Positions 1-8,936 of a stretch of 42,462 bases of DNA are shown here, one piece after another. A program made the position numbers and the translations under genes. Source of the DNA: Oxalobacteraceae bacterium (GTDB taxonomy: Bacteria; Pseudomonadota; Gammaproteobacteria; Burkholderiales; Burkholderiaceae_D); the NCBI GenBank assembly GCA_947374865.1, contig CANCDR010000021.1, positions 1 through 42,462 on the forward strand, read 5' to 3'. The notes beneath the pieces were generated by a model. That model saw only the letters and a list, made by a program, of their open reading frames with translations. It was not told the origin of the DNA and ran no database searches. Numbering within the stretch: the stretch's first letter is position 1; each line of letters begins with the position of its first letter.

Positions 1-1680
1 GACCTCATCGACAGCACCCAAAAAGGCCCCCAAACCCTCATCGAATCCCCCAGCATCCGCTGGAATGCCACCCAAGCCATGGGCAGCGCCGTCACGATCA
101 CCTACAGTTTTACCAATACCATTCCGACGTATGGCGCGGGCGTGAGCAGCACCGTTGCCCAAGCCTGGAGCGCGACCCAACAAGCCGCCGTGCGCGCTGC
201 ATTGACGACGCTGGCCAGCCAAACCCTGATCACGTTTTCGGAAGTGAGTGACACTGCGTCCAGCTTTGGCCAGCTCCGTTTCGGCATCAATACGCAGAGC
301 AGTAAAGACTATGCCTATTCGCCTGACCCAATCGCCGGCAATCTCGCCGGCGATGTTTGGCTGAGCAGCACGACCGCCGCCAATCTTGGCACTGGCAGCA
401 GCGGCACGATTGCCCTACTGAGCGATATCGGCCGTGCGCTGGGTTTGAAAACACCGCTCACCGAATCCTACACGGGAGCACTGACGGTCCTGATCAACAC
501 CGAAAACGATACCCGCTTTACCGTCATGTCGCCGGTGGATGTGATGAACGGCGCACCGCGCGACAGTTTTGGCATCTATGATCTCACCGCTTTGCGCAGC
601 CTGTACGGCACGCGCAGCACTGGCAGTGGCGATAACACGACGGTCTTCACCGACAAGGCCGGCCTGACGCAAACCACCATCGTCGACGATAGCGGGGTGA
701 ATACTCTCGATGCTTCTAGCGTAAGCGCCAGCGTGCGGCTCGATCTGCGAGCAGGAAAACTCAGTTCGGTCGGCCGTGACGGACAAGACCTGGCCGTGGT
801 TGACAATATCGGCATCGCCTACGGCACCGTGATCACGACCGCGATTGGCAGTAATTTTGATGATGTCCTCATCGGCAACGATGGCAATAATTTTCTCAAG
901 GGCCTCGATGGCAATGACGCGATTGATGGCGGCGCCGGCATCGACAGTGCGCTCTATGTCGGCAAACGCGCCGACTATGCTTTGTCGACCTCCGCATTTT
1001 CAGGCAAGCTGATCGTCGCTGCAAGCGATGGAGCGGAGGGTTCCGATACCTTACAAAACATCGAACGATTGGTGTTTAGCGATATGTCGGTCAATCTGGG
1101 CATCGCACAAAAAGCAGCGACGATCCCTTTAGCCACCCTGCACACATTAGAAGAACTGTATGTCGGATTTTTTAACCGCGTACCCGACGCCGATGGTCTG
1201 AGCTACTGGATCGATCAGATTGTCGGCGGCAAAACCATCAATCAGGTCGGCGATGCGTTTTACGGCGTGGCCGCGCAATACGCCAGCCTGACCGGCTATA
1301 GCACGACGATGAGTAATGCCGACTTTATCAAGGTGGTCTATAAAAATGTATTGGGTCGGACCAGCGTGGATCAGGGCGGCCTGGATTACTGGAGCAAGGC
1401 CTTAGACAGCGGTACCTCCACCCGCGGGGCGCTGGTGGCGAGCATCCTATCGTCCGCTCATAGCTTTAAGGGTGACAAAGACTTCGGCTATGTGGCCGAC
1501 CTGCTCGACAATAAACTCACCGTGGCCACGGCCTTTGCGATTGAGCAGGGCTTAAGTGACAACACGGCCGAAACAGCCATCGTGCATGGCATGGCGATCG
1601 CTGCCGCGGTGACCCCGACCGATATCCTCTCTGCCCTCAAGCTGATCGGCGTGGCGGATTCAGGATTCATGCCGACTTGA
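1..1680 (+). CDS. Serralysin-like (M10) RTX protein with DUF4214 repeats, zinc site lost; 5' end outside window
   Basis: The frame is open from base 1, and residues before the first ATG at 79 already fit the fold, so the gene starts upstream. The chain reads like a peptidase M10 serralysin: a VTITYSF strand near the beginning, a GDVWLSS segment, the helix of the zinc site, the Met-turn region (FTVMSPVDV), then GIYDLTALRSLYG. The zinc motif HExxHxxGxxH maps exactly to 421-453 but reads SDIGRALGLKT, so all three histidines and the glutamate are replaced. An RTX-like stretch follows (GNDGNNFLKGLDGNDAIDGG, about 880-940). The C-terminal third (about 1135-1560) carries two DUF4214 units, each with an R-x3-D-x2-GLxYW type core. 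RTX proteins of this kind are usually exported by type I secretion. I infer a secreted, non-proteolytic adhesin or surface protein. Function is uncertain; fold assignment is fairly sure. Confidence 0.8.
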   Translation, partial: DLIDSTQKGPQTLIESPSIRWNATQAMGSAVTITYSFTNTIPTYGAGVSSTVAQAWSATQQAAVRAALTTLASQTLITFSEVSDTASSFGQLRFGINTQSSKDYAYSPDPIAGNLAGDVWLSSTTAANLGTGSSGTIALLSDIGRALGLKTPLTESYTGALTVLINTENDTRFTVMSPVDVMNGAPRDSFGIYDLTALRSLYGTRSTGSGDNTTVFTDKAGLTQTTIVDDSGVNTLDASSVSASVRLDLRAGKLSSVGRDGQDLAVVDNIGIAYGTVITTAIGSNFDDVLIGNDGNNFLKGLDGNDAIDGGAGIDSALYVGKRADYALSTSAFSGKLIVAASDGAEGSDTLQNIERLVFSDMSVNLGIAQKAATIPLATLHTLEELYVGFFNRVPDADGLSYWIDQIVGGKTINQVGDAFYGVAAQYASLTGYSTTMSNADFIKVVYKNVLGRTSVDQGGLDYWSKALDSGTSTRGALVASILSSAHSFKGDKDFGYVADLLDNKLTVATAFAIEQGLSDNTAETAIVHGMAIAAAVTPTDILSALKLIGVADSGFMPT

Positions 1681-1706
1681 AGCATGGTTTAGAATGACGG
1701 TATAAA
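1677..1706 (+). promoter_or_regulatory. Candidate promoter for ubiX operon
   Basis: TTGAAG at 1677-1682 and TATAAA at 1701-1706 are separated by 18 bases. The -35 element overlaps the stop codon of the upstream gene. The -10 lies 48 bases before the GTG start of ubiX. This is a pattern match only. Confidence 0.35.
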
Positions 1707-1753
1707 AATGGGCCTGGCAGAACGCCCAGTTCTTTCACCGATCAGGATTCCAC

Positions 1754-2365
1754 GTGAGCGATTCAACAGCTTCTTCTAGTTCGACTGCACCAAAACGTCT
1801 CATCGTCGGCATTAGCGGCGCCTCCGGCGTCATTTATGGCGTGCGGATTTTGCAGGCCTTGCGTGGATCCGACATCGAAACGCATCTGGTCATGACCGAA
1901 TCCGCACGCATTACCCTGCATGCCGAGACCGCACTGTCGGTGAGCGAGGTAGAAGCTTTAGCCAGCCATACGCATCAGGTGCGTAATATTGGCGCGTCGA
2001 TCGCGTCCGGCTCATTTAAAAGCATGGGCATGATTATCGCGCCATGTTCGATTCGCTCGCTGTCGGAAATCGCCTTCGGTAACACGACCAGCCTCCTGAC
2101 CCGTGCCGCTGACGTGATGCTTAAAGAACGTCGGCGTTTAGTGTTGATGGTGCGTGAAACGCCGCTGCATGCGGGGCATTTGCGTACCATGTTACAGGCG
2201 ACAGAAAATGGCGCGATTATTCTGCCGCCGGTGCCGGCTTTTTATGCCAAACCACAGACACTCGATGAGATGGTCGATCATACGGTCGGCCGCTGCCTGG
2301 ATCTGTTCGATATCGATAACGGGCTGGTCAAGCGCTGGCAGGGCCTGGGAAAAGAAAAGGATTAA
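1754..2365 (+). CDS. ubiX: Flavin prenyltransferase UbiX
   Basis: UbiX joins a dimethylallyl group to FMN to make prenyl-FMN, the cofactor of UbiD-type decarboxylases, needed for ubiquinone synthesis. The 203-residue protein has the family's flavoprotein core: RLIVGISGASGVIYG near the N-terminus (the GxSGA phosphate-binding turn), the PCSIRSLSEIAFG segment, and ERRRLVLMVRETPLH in the second half. Length is normal for the family. The start is a GTG at 1754; the first 13 residues are serine/threonine rich and poorly conserved-looking. A promoter-like element lies upstream. It is followed after 5 bases by a hydrolase gene, so the two are probably co-transcribed. No ubiD is present in the window. 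Confidence 0.95.
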   Translation: MSDSTASSSSTAPKRLIVGISGASGVIYGVRILQALRGSDIETHLVMTESARITLHAETALSVSEVEALASHTHQVRNIGASIASGSFKSMGMIIAPCSIRSLSEIAFGNTTSLLTRAADVMLKERRRLVLMVRETPLHAGHLRTMLQATENGAIILPPVPAFYAKPQTLDEMVDHTVGRCLDLFDIDNGLVKRWQGLGKEKD

Positions 2366-2370
2366 CGCAC

Positions 2371-3180
2371 ATGTACTCGGTCACGGAAAAAAATAGTCAG
2401 GTTAATGGCATCACTGTGAGTTATGAAGTCGCCGGCAGTGGGCCGTGGCTGCTCTTTAGTCATTCACTGGCCTGCAGTAAAGCCATGTGGCAGCCGCAGT
2501 TTGAGGCGCTGGCCAAATCGTTTCGGGTAGTGCGTTACGATACCCGCGGACATGGTCATTCCGGTGCGCCGGATGGACCCTACACGATGGATTTGCTGGC
2601 CGATGATGTGAAGGGTTTATGTGATGCGCTGGGTATCGAACAATGCCACTTTGTCGGGCTCTCGATGGGCGGGATGGTCGGGCAGACCGTGGCGCTGAAA
2701 TATCCGGATCTGTTATTAAGCCTCACCCTGGCGGATACCAGCAGCAGTTACGGCCCCGGAGCGTTAGCATTCTGGTCGGCGCGCAGCCAGGCGGCATTGA
2801 AGGATGGATTAAGCGCGTTGATACCCGCGACGCTTGAGCGTTGGTTCACCGCCGCTTACCGCGCCACGCAGCCAGAAAAAATGGCCGAGGTCACGCAATG
2901 GATAATCGATACGCCCGTTGCCGGTTATGCCGCCTGCTGTATGGCGATCGCCGGGATTGAAACGACTGCCCGTCTGTCGCAGATTAAAGTACCGGTCCTG
3001 GTCATCGTCGGCGCCGATGATGTCGCAACGCCGCCGGCGACCGCAGAAATCATGCATGCCCAGATAGCTGGCGCAAAGTTAGTCGTGCTGCCGTCTGCGG
3101 CCCACATTGCCAGTGTTGAGCAGCCGGTTTTGTTTACAGCAGCGCTGTCATCCTTCTTATACGATTGTGCCGCCCCGTGA
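2371..3180 (+). CDS. Alpha/beta hydrolase, 3-oxoadipate enol-lactonase (PcaD)-like
   Basis: This 269-residue alpha/beta hydrolase has all the fold's landmarks: the oxyanion strand WLLFSHSLACS, YDTRGHGHSG, the nucleophile elbow GLSMGG (Ser98), an acid in GADD (Asp216 or 217) and His245 in SAAH. Overall pattern and length resemble PcaD enol-lactonases of the beta-ketoadipate pathway, but no other pca gene is nearby. Its place after ubiX and before a DUF4936 gene suggests a housekeeping operon instead, so the substrate is open. The ATG at 2371 lies 10 bases after an AAAAGG element inside the end of ubiX. The stop overlaps the next start (GTGA). Confidence 0.8.
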   Translation: MYSVTEKNSQVNGITVSYEVAGSGPWLLFSHSLACSKAMWQPQFEALAKSFRVVRYDTRGHGHSGAPDGPYTMDLLADDVKGLCDALGIEQCHFVGLSMGGMVGQTVALKYPDLLLSLTLADTSSSYGPGALAFWSARSQAALKDGLSALIPATLERWFTAAYRATQPEKMAEVTQWIIDTPVAGYAACCMAIAGIETTARLSQIKVPVLVIVGADDVATPPATAEIMHAQIAGAKLVVLPSAAHIASVEQPVLFTAALSSFLYDCAAP

Positions 3181-3479
3181 GCGATCACGCTCAGGGTCGC
3201 GCAGTATTCGTCTATTACAAAATCGACGCGCAAAACAGTGCGCAGTTACTGCCCTTAGCGCTGCATTTTCAGCAACAGGTCAAGCTGGTCTGGCCAGATT
3301 TGTCGTGCGAACTCTTGCAACGTCCCTCCGCGTCGGTGCAAGGGCAGCGCACCTGGATGGAAGTGTATCGCCATGCAGAAGGGGTCAGCGATGAGATGAT
3401 CGCTGCAATTTCCGCACTGGCGGAGGTATTGCAAATGCCCACGCCCCGCCTGACGGAGATTTTTGTTCCGCTTGCGTGA
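3177..3479 (+). CDS. DUF4936 family protein
   Basis: A 100-residue cytoplasmic protein with a compact alpha/beta ferredoxin-like pattern: a VFVYYKID strand, a long amphipathic helix (residues about 20-35), then QRTWMEVYRHAEG and a C-terminal helix. The YYxID and TWMEVY motifs are what I associate with DUF4936, a small betaproteobacterial family of unknown function. The GTG at 3177 shares GTGA with the hydrolase stop, a classic coupled start, so I prefer it over the earlier in-frame codon at 3165. It is the last gene of the ubiX operon; 224 bases separate it from the efflux genes. No catalytic residues can be proposed. Confidence 0.7.
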   Translation: MSDHAQGRAVFVYYKIDAQNSAQLLPLALHFQQQVKLVWPDLSCELLQRPSASVQGQRTWMEVYRHAEGVSDEMIAAISALAEVLQMPTPRLTEIFVPLA

Positions 3480-3520
3480 GATGTCTGCCGATGCATCCTG
3501 CCTGTCTGAACCCCTAGAAG

Positions 3521-3588
3521 TGTTGCCCAGCCTGCATCAGAAGGCTTTATTGGCCCGTGATTAGAGAATGTATTCAAGCGGGGCAACA
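3521..3588. repeat. Long-range inverted pair upstream of efflux operon
   Basis: TGTTGCCC at 3521-3528 is exactly complementary to GGGCAACA at 3581-3588, with 52 bases between them. It lies in the otherwise empty 3480-3703 gap. It could be a looping pair of regulator half-sites or chance. Confidence 0.3.
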
Positions 3589-3662
3589 TGTCTCTGGTGT
3601 AACATTGCATCCTTATAAATTCGGCCTTTTAGACCATCGATCTGGATAGCTCGAATTCTCAC

Positions 3663-3683
3663 GGGTCAAACACAATCTGACCC
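3663..3683. promoter_or_regulatory. Inverted repeat before the RND efflux operon (candidate operator)
   Basis: GGGTCA (3663-3668) and TGACCC (3678-3683) form a perfect 6-base inverted repeat with a 9-base spacer, ending 20 bases before the adaptor ATG. A GGAGA ribosome-binding site lies between the repeat and the start. The 21-base symmetric layout suits a TetR-type operator or a leader hairpin. No regulator gene sits next to the operon. Confidence 0.4.
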
Positions 3684-3703
3684 TCTATCGCGGAGAATTA
3701 TTC

Positions 3704-4810
3704 ATGTTTTTGCGCCACCCTCTGAGCCTGCTCGCATTTGCCTTATTAACTACCGCCTGCAGCAAGCCGCCCGAATCGGCCGCCGCTTCAGCGCCCCTGA
3801 TGATCGCGCCGGAAGATCTGATCCTTATCAGCAGCAAGACCCTGGGTTCAGGCCCGATCATTACTGGCACGATCCAGCCAGAGCGGCGCGCCGATATGCG
3901 CGCCGAAGTCTCGGCAGTGGTGTTGCAGGTCTTGAAGGAAAACGGTGATCAGGTCAAGCGTGGCGATTTACTGGTGCGACTTGACGATACTTCGATCCGC
4001 GATGCGCTTAATTCAGCGGAAGAGTCGGCCCGCGCATCCGCGCAGTCCTTCGACCAGTCGCAGCGCCAATTCGAGCGACAAAAAACCCTGCGCGCCTCCG
4101 GCATGACTGCGGCAACAGCGCTGGAAGATGCGGAAGTTCGACGTAACAATGCACAAAGCGATCTGGTCGCGGCCAAAGCCCGGGCCGTCACGGCGCGTCA
4201 GCAGCTCGCGCGCACGGAAGTCAGGGCGCCGTTCGAAGGCATCGTCTCGGAGCGTAAAGTATCAGCAGGCGACACAGCTGCCATCGGTAAAGAACTGATC
4301 AAGGTCATCGACCCGACCAGTATGCGACTCGAGGGGCTGGTTTCAGCGGACAAGATTGGCGATGTCAAACCAGGTCAGCAAGTCAGCTTTCAAGTTAACG
4401 GCCAGGCGCAGACTAATTATCAGGGTGTGGTGCGACGGGTCGACCCCTCCGCCAATCCGGTCACGCGTCAGGTGGCGGTCTTGGTCAGCTTTGTTAATGG
4501 CACCCAGCCCAACGTGGCGGGTCTGTACGCGGAAGGAAGTGTTGAAACCACGCAGGCGCCAGCCCTGACGATACCCGATGCATCCCTGGTGCGAGCCGGC
4601 GATAAATCCTATGCATGGCGGGTAAAAGATGGCGTGCTGAATAAAGTGCCGCTGGTGATCGGCGCCCGTAATGCGCGGCGTGGTGATTTTGTGGTTTTGA
4701 GCGGATTAGCCGACGGTGACCAGATCATGCGCAATCCCGTCGCGACTCTCAAAGATGGACAGAAGACGCAGTTCGTCAAATCGGCAGGAACTTCGCCGAC
4801 GGGAGCTTAA
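3704..4810 (+). CDS. RND efflux periplasmic adaptor (membrane fusion) lipoprotein
   Basis: This 368-residue protein is the adaptor that links an inner-membrane RND pump to an outer-membrane channel. It begins with a lipoprotein signal ending in a TTAC lipobox (Cys at residue 19), so it should be lipid-anchored in the periplasm. After it come a beta-barrel start (GTIQPERRADMRAEV), the first lipoyl half (VKRGDLLVRLDD), a coiled-coil hairpin of about residues 100-165 rich in Ala, Gln and Arg, the second lipoyl half (VRAPFEGIVSERKVSAGD) and a membrane-proximal domain. The order matches the AcrA/MexA family. A GGAGA site precedes the ATG at good spacing. The pump gene begins 2 bases after the stop. 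Confidence 0.92.
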   Translation: MFLRHPLSLLAFALLTTACSKPPESAAASAPLMIAPEDLILISSKTLGSGPIITGTIQPERRADMRAEVSAVVLQVLKENGDQVKRGDLLVRLDDTSIRDALNSAEESARASAQSFDQSQRQFERQKTLRASGMTAATALEDAEVRRNNAQSDLVAAKARAVTARQQLARTEVRAPFEGIVSERKVSAGDTAAIGKELIKVIDPTSMRLEGLVSADKIGDVKPGQQVSFQVNGQAQTNYQGVVRRVDPSANPVTRQVAVLVSFVNGTQPNVAGLYAEGSVETTQAPALTIPDASLVRAGDKSYAWRVKDGVLNKVPLVIGARNARRGDFVVLSGLADGDQIMRNPVATLKDGQKTQFVKSAGTSPTGA

Positions 4811-4812
4811 TC

Positions 4813-7800
4813 ATGTTCCTCTCGGACTTCAGCATCAAGCGTCCTATCGCGATGATCGTCATTATCATTGCTCTCATGAGTATGGGTCTGCTGGCCTTGA
4901 AAAAGCTCAAGGTCAATCAAATGCCGGACGTCGAACAGCCGGTGCTGGTGATTACAGTGCCCTACCCCGGCGCTTCACCGGAGACCGTCGAACGCGAAGT
5001 GATCAATCGGATTGAAAAATCCCTGCAGAGTATTTCGGGCGTCTATCAGCTGCGCAGCACCGCCAGCGAAAGCCAGGCCCAGTTCGTGATCATTTTTAAC
5101 TTCAATAAAAACATGATTGAAGCCTCGGACGAGGTGCGCAATGCGATCGCCGGTGTACGCTACAAGCTACCGACCGAAATGCGCGAGCCGATCATGGTTC
5201 GCTACGATCCCGCGACGCAGCCGATCATGCAGATGGCGCTGTCGTCGACAAAACTCAGTCACGCGGAAATTTCCCGCATTGCTGAAGACGTGTTGGCAGA
5301 TAAATTTCGTGGTATCCCCGGCGTAGCAACGGTCAATGTTGGCGGCAGCCTCAAACGTGAACTCAGTGTCTTGCTGCACGCCGAACGACTGCGCGAATAT
5401 AATGTGTCGGTCACCGAGGTCGTGGCCGCATTAAGAAATCAGAACACGACGGCACCAGTCGGAAAAATTCGCGGCAGTATGGATGAGCAAAGCATCCGTC
5501 TGGTGGGTCGCATCGAAAGACCGGAAGAATTCAACGGCATCGTCATCAAGCGACGCGGTAATGAAATTGTCCGCCTCGAACAAGTCGCGACGATTCAGGA
5601 TGGCTTTGCTGAACTGGGCAGTTTCTCGGTGCGCAATGGAAATCCGAACGTCGGTATTTCTGTGACCCGTTCGCGCGATGCCAGTACCGTCAGCGTGGCG
5701 AAAAATATTCGCGAGATGGCCAAGGAAATCAATACCACCCTGGTCGACGGCACCAAAATCGAGGTCACCCAAGACGGTGGCGAAGATGCTGAATCGAACC
5801 TGAAAAATGTGACCGATTCACTTTTGATCGGCGCGGTGCTGACGATTTTTGTGGTCTTCGTATTTCTTAATTCCTGGCGCTCGACCCTGATCACCGCGCT
5901 GAGTTTGCCGACCTCCGTGATCGCCGCCTTTATCGCTATTTGGCTGTGCGGATTTACGCTGAACTTTATGACCCTGCTCGGGCTGTCGCTGGCGATCGGT
6001 GTGCTGATCGATGACGCCATCGTGGTGCGGGAAAATATCGTGCGTCACATGGAGATGGGCTCGGATCGCCGTACCGCCGCCTCCGAAGGCACCAAAGAAA
6101 TTGGCATGGCCGTCGCCGCCACAACGTTTTCTATCATTGCTGTCTTTGTGCCTGTGGCTTTCATGCCTGGCGTTTCGGGCGAATGGTTCCGACCATTTGC
6201 CATGACGGTCGCCAGCTCGGTGATGGTGAGCCTGTTTATTTCGTTTACGCTCGACCCGATGTTGTCAGCTTATTGGGGCGATCCGGTCGGTCATCATCAG
6301 GCAGCAAAAACGGGCCTGTCCTTAGTGCTGGCGAAATTTAATACCTGGTTTGATCGGCAGTCTGACCGCTACGGAAACGTGATCGCCTGGGCCCTGCATC
6401 ACCGCACCAAGATGGCGATCCTGGCGGGCCTGACGATGGTGCTGGCGATTGGTTTGCATGCAAAATTTGGTGGCTCAAGCTTCATGCCTTCGACGGATAG
6501 TGGAACGCTGGCCATTGAAATACGCATCCCCAGTTCCGCTAGCCTCGACTATGCCCGTTTGAAGGTGGAAAAAGCCGCCGAACTCGCGCGCGGCATCAAG
6601 GAAACCATCGCCACCAACAGCAACGTCAATGCGACGGGTGGACGCATTTATGTCGATATCGGTCCGAGCACCAAACGCAAACGTTCTGCAATAGAGATCG
6701 GTGTCGAATTGCGCCAGCGGATGGCGCAGCTCGTTGGCGCTGAATATGTGGTGTTTGATGACCTCAATATGGGTGGTACCAGCAAGCCGGTACAGATCCA
6801 GTTTTCCGGACCGGATGCGCGGCGTCTGACAAGTATTGCCAGCGCCTACATGGAGCAGTTGAAAAAAGTGAAGGGCGCGGTCGATGTCGGTCTGTCGGAA
6901 CAAGAGCCTAAAGACGAACTGCAAATTGAACTCAATCGTGGTCTCGCCAATTCGCTCGGTATTGGTGTGGGCGATGCGGCGCAGGCCTTACGCGTGGCGT
7001 TCGCCGGCGTAGAAGTCGGTGACTGGGTTGACCCTACTGGCGAGACGCGCGACGTGGCACTCCGATTACATCCTGATGATCGCGTTAAGGCGGAAAATAT
7101 TGAGCGCCTCCCAATCGCCGTTAATGGCAGTAACATGATGGTGCCGCTCGACCAGATCGCCACGATCAGCATGGGCAAGGGTCCGGCAAAAATTCAGCAC
7201 GTCGACAGTAAGCGCATGATATCGGTGTCGGCCAACGTGCAGGATCGCTCACCGGGCGAAGTCACAGCCGACGCGCTCAAGCTGGCCAAGACGATCGATT
7301 TCCCGCCGGGCTATGGCATCGAGCTGGGCGGCGCTTCGCGCAATCAGACGGAAGTATTTACCGAAATGATTATCGCGCTCGTGTCGGGTATCGGCTTAAT
7401 GTATTTGATTCTGGTGATGCAGTTCGGCTCCTTTACGGCGCCGCTGGCGGTGATGCTGTCTTTGCCGCTGTCCTTGATTGGTGTCGTGGTCGCACTACTC
7501 ATCACCAAGTGTACGTTGAACATGATGAGTCTGATCGGCGTCATCATGTTGATGGGTCTCGTGGCCAAGAATGCGATTTTGCTGTTGGATGCGGCACGCA
7601 AACGCGAAGCTGAAGGTTTCGACCGGGAAGAGGCCTTGATGCATGCAGGACGCAAACGCCTGCGCCCCATTCTGATGACGACCTTTGCGCTCATCGCCGG
7701 CATGCTGCCGGTCGCGATTGGTTTGGGCGAGGGCGGTGAATTTTACCGGCCACTGGCAGTCGCCATTATCGGTGGCACCATCACCTCGACCCTACTGACC

Positions 7801-8022
7801 TTGCTGGTGGTGCCGACCTTCTACGACAGCATTGAGATCTCACGCGATCGTATGCGCGCCAAATTTGCCCGCCGGCAGAGCAGCATGAATGTCATGCTGG
7901 CCTTTGCGTTGACGTTCGGCGAAGCGCTGCTCACGCTCCTTATGCTGCGCTTTGTTTTCCGGATGATCAAACAAGGCGTGGACCGGATAACATCCCGGCC
8001 CCGCATGCGACCTTTAAACTAG
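4813..8022 (+). CDS. RND efflux inner-membrane permease (AcrB/MexB superfamily)
   Basis: A 1069-residue proton-driven exporter of the HAE1-like RND class. It begins FLSDFSIKRPIAMIV, the first transmembrane helix, followed by the porter loop (PYPGASPETVE), a block of helices from about 335, and a second half that repeats the plan. The paired aspartates of the proton relay are visible in GVLIDDAIVVREN (Asp400 and Asp401), and the matching lysine in MGLVAKNAILLLD of the second half. The C-terminus has an extra hydrophobic segment (about 1030-1055) and a basic tail. It is translated with its adaptor. No outer-membrane factor gene follows, so a channel encoded elsewhere is presumably shared. Substrates cannot be told from sequence. 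Confidence 0.95.
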   Translation: MFLSDFSIKRPIAMIVIIIALMSMGLLALKKLKVNQMPDVEQPVLVITVPYPGASPETVEREVINRIEKSLQSISGVYQLRSTASESQAQFVIIFNFNKNMIEASDEVRNAIAGVRYKLPTEMREPIMVRYDPATQPIMQMALSSTKLSHAEISRIAEDVLADKFRGIPGVATVNVGGSLKRELSVLLHAERLREYNVSVTEVVAALRNQNTTAPVGKIRGSMDEQSIRLVGRIERPEEFNGIVIKRRGNEIVRLEQVATIQDGFAELGSFSVRNGNPNVGISVTRSRDASTVSVAKNIREMAKEINTTLVDGTKIEVTQDGGEDAESNLKNVTDSLLIGAVLTIFVVFVFLNSWRSTLITALSLPTSVIAAFIAIWLCGFTLNFMTLLGLSLAIGVLIDDAIVVRENIVRHMEMGSDRRTAASEGTKEIGMAVAATTFSIIAVFVPVAFMPGVSGEWFRPFAMTVASSVMVSLFISFTLDPMLSAYWGDPVGHHQAAKTGLSLVLAKFNTWFDRQSDRYGNVIAWALHHRTKMAILAGLTMVLAIGLHAKFGGSSFMPSTDSGTLAIEIRIPSSASLDYARLKVEKAAELARGIKETIATNSNVNATGGRIYVDIGPSTKRKRSAIEIGVELRQRMAQLVGAEYVVFDDLNMGGTSKPVQIQFSGPDARRLTSIASAYMEQLKKVKGAVDVGLSEQEPKDELQIELNRGLANSLGIGVGDAAQALRVAFAGVEVGDWVDPTGETRDVALRLHPDDRVKAENIERLPIAVNGSNMMVPLDQIATISMGKGPAKIQHVDSKRMISVSANVQDRSPGEVTADALKLAKTIDFPPGYGIELGGASRNQTEVFTEMIIALVSGIGLMYLILVMQFGSFTAPLAVMLSLPLSLIGVVVALLITKCTLNMMSLIGVIMLMGLVAKNAILLLDAARKREAEGFDREEALMHAGRKRLRPILMTTFALIAGMLPVAIGLGEGGEFYRPLAVAIIGGTITSTLLTLLVVPTFYDSIEISRDRMRAKFARRQSSMNVMLAFALTFGEALLTLLMLRFVFRMIKQGVDRITSRPRMRPLN

Positions 8023-8033
8023 TGCGTGTTAGA

Positions 8034-8783
8034 TCAGTCGGGCTCGATGACTGATTTGACGTGTACTGGCTGCGCAGAACGTTTGCGCAGTCGCAGATTG
8101 AGCATCTCTACCACGACCGAAAACGCCATGGCGCTATACACATAGCCTTTAGGTACGTGATGGCCCATGCCTTCGGCGATCAGCACGATGCCGATCGCTA
8201 CCAAAAATGCCAGAGCCAGCATTTTGATCGTTGGATGGCGTGAGACAAACCGGCCGATCGGTCCGGCAAACAGCATCATCAGTCCTACCGAGGCGATGAC
8301 GGCGGCGATCATCACGGCAATTTCTTCCACCATGCCGACGGCGGTAATGATGGAGTCGAGTGAAAACACCATGTCGATTAACATGATCTGCACCAGCGTT
8401 CCGGCCAGCGTTGCCGGAGCGGCGTTGACGTCGGCAGCGTGGTCAGCGCCCTCCATGGTTTGATGGATTTCACTCACGCTTTTCCATAGCAGGAAAAGGC
8501 CGCCCGACAGCAAGATTAAGTCACGTCCCGACAAGCCCTGCCCCAAAATAAAAAGCAAGGGCTTGGTCAGCCCGACCAGCCAGGCCAGAACCAGCAGTAA
8601 TCCAATGCGCATGAACATGGCGATGAATAGCCCCAGTCTGCGGGCAAATTCACGCTGTGCGACGGGCAGTTTGTCGACCAGGATAGAAATGAAAATGATG
8701 TTGTCGATACCTAGCACCAGTTCCAGCGCGGTGAGGGTGGTAAAAGCGATCCAGGCAGCAGGATTCGTTAGTAGTTCGGACAT
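8034..8783 (-). CDS. TerC family integral membrane protein
   Basis: TerC/Alx-type proteins are multi-pass inner-membrane proteins linked to metal ion (notably manganese) export and tellurite resistance. This one has about seven to eight hydrophobic segments and the two acidic signatures of the family, ELVLGIDNIIFISIL near the N-terminus and MVFSLDSIITAVG in the middle. Two in-frame ATGs lie 6 bases apart. I chose the second (8783) because a GAAAG element then sits 6 bases upstream, whereas it directly abuts the first at 8789. The stop is 11 bases from the convergent RND gene. The upstream region is shared with a small divergent gene and holds an inverted repeat. The C-terminal tail is soluble and basic. 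Confidence 0.9.
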   Translation of the reverse strand: MSELLTNPAAWIAFTTLTALELVLGIDNIIFISILVDKLPVAQREFARRLGLFIAMFMRIGLLLVLAWLVGLTKPLLFILGQGLSGRDLILLSGGLFLLWKSVSEIHQTMEGADHAADVNAAPATLAGTLVQIMLIDMVFSLDSIITAVGMVEEIAVMIAAVIASVGLMMLFAGPIGRFVSRHPTIKMLALAFLVAIGIVLIAEGMGHHVPKGYVYSAMAFSVVVEMLNLRLRKRSAQPVHVKSVIEPD

Positions 8784-8850
8784 GGGCATCTTTCAAAAAA
8801 GGGATGGCTCAGCGTGCTCATGATAAACGTGATTGCCATTTTCAGCATTT

Positions 8851-8899
8851 TTTATCCCAAGCGTGTGGGATAAAGTGGTGTCTGCTGTCCTGTTACAAT
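8851..8899 (+). promoter_or_regulatory. Extended -10 promoter with adjacent 9-base inverted repeat
   Basis: TTTATCCCA (8851-8859) and TGGGATAAA (8866-8874) are perfect inverted copies with a 6-base spacer. Twenty bases on, TGTTACAAT (8891-8899) fits an extended -10 box, TGnTAnAAT, and no good -35 exists. The repeat covers the -35 region, as expected for an operator. Neither arm is followed by a T-run, so it is not a terminator. It lies between terC and the small gene at 8937. Confidence 0.5.
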
Positions 8900-8936
8900 G
8901 CAAAAATTCAGACACAGCAGCAGGCCGGGAGGCAAA

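Noticed and set aside
8784..8936. yybP-ykoY manganese riboswitch upstream of terC
   Set aside because: TerC genes often have it, but I see no matching conserved loops on the minus strand here, only a simple inverted repeat.
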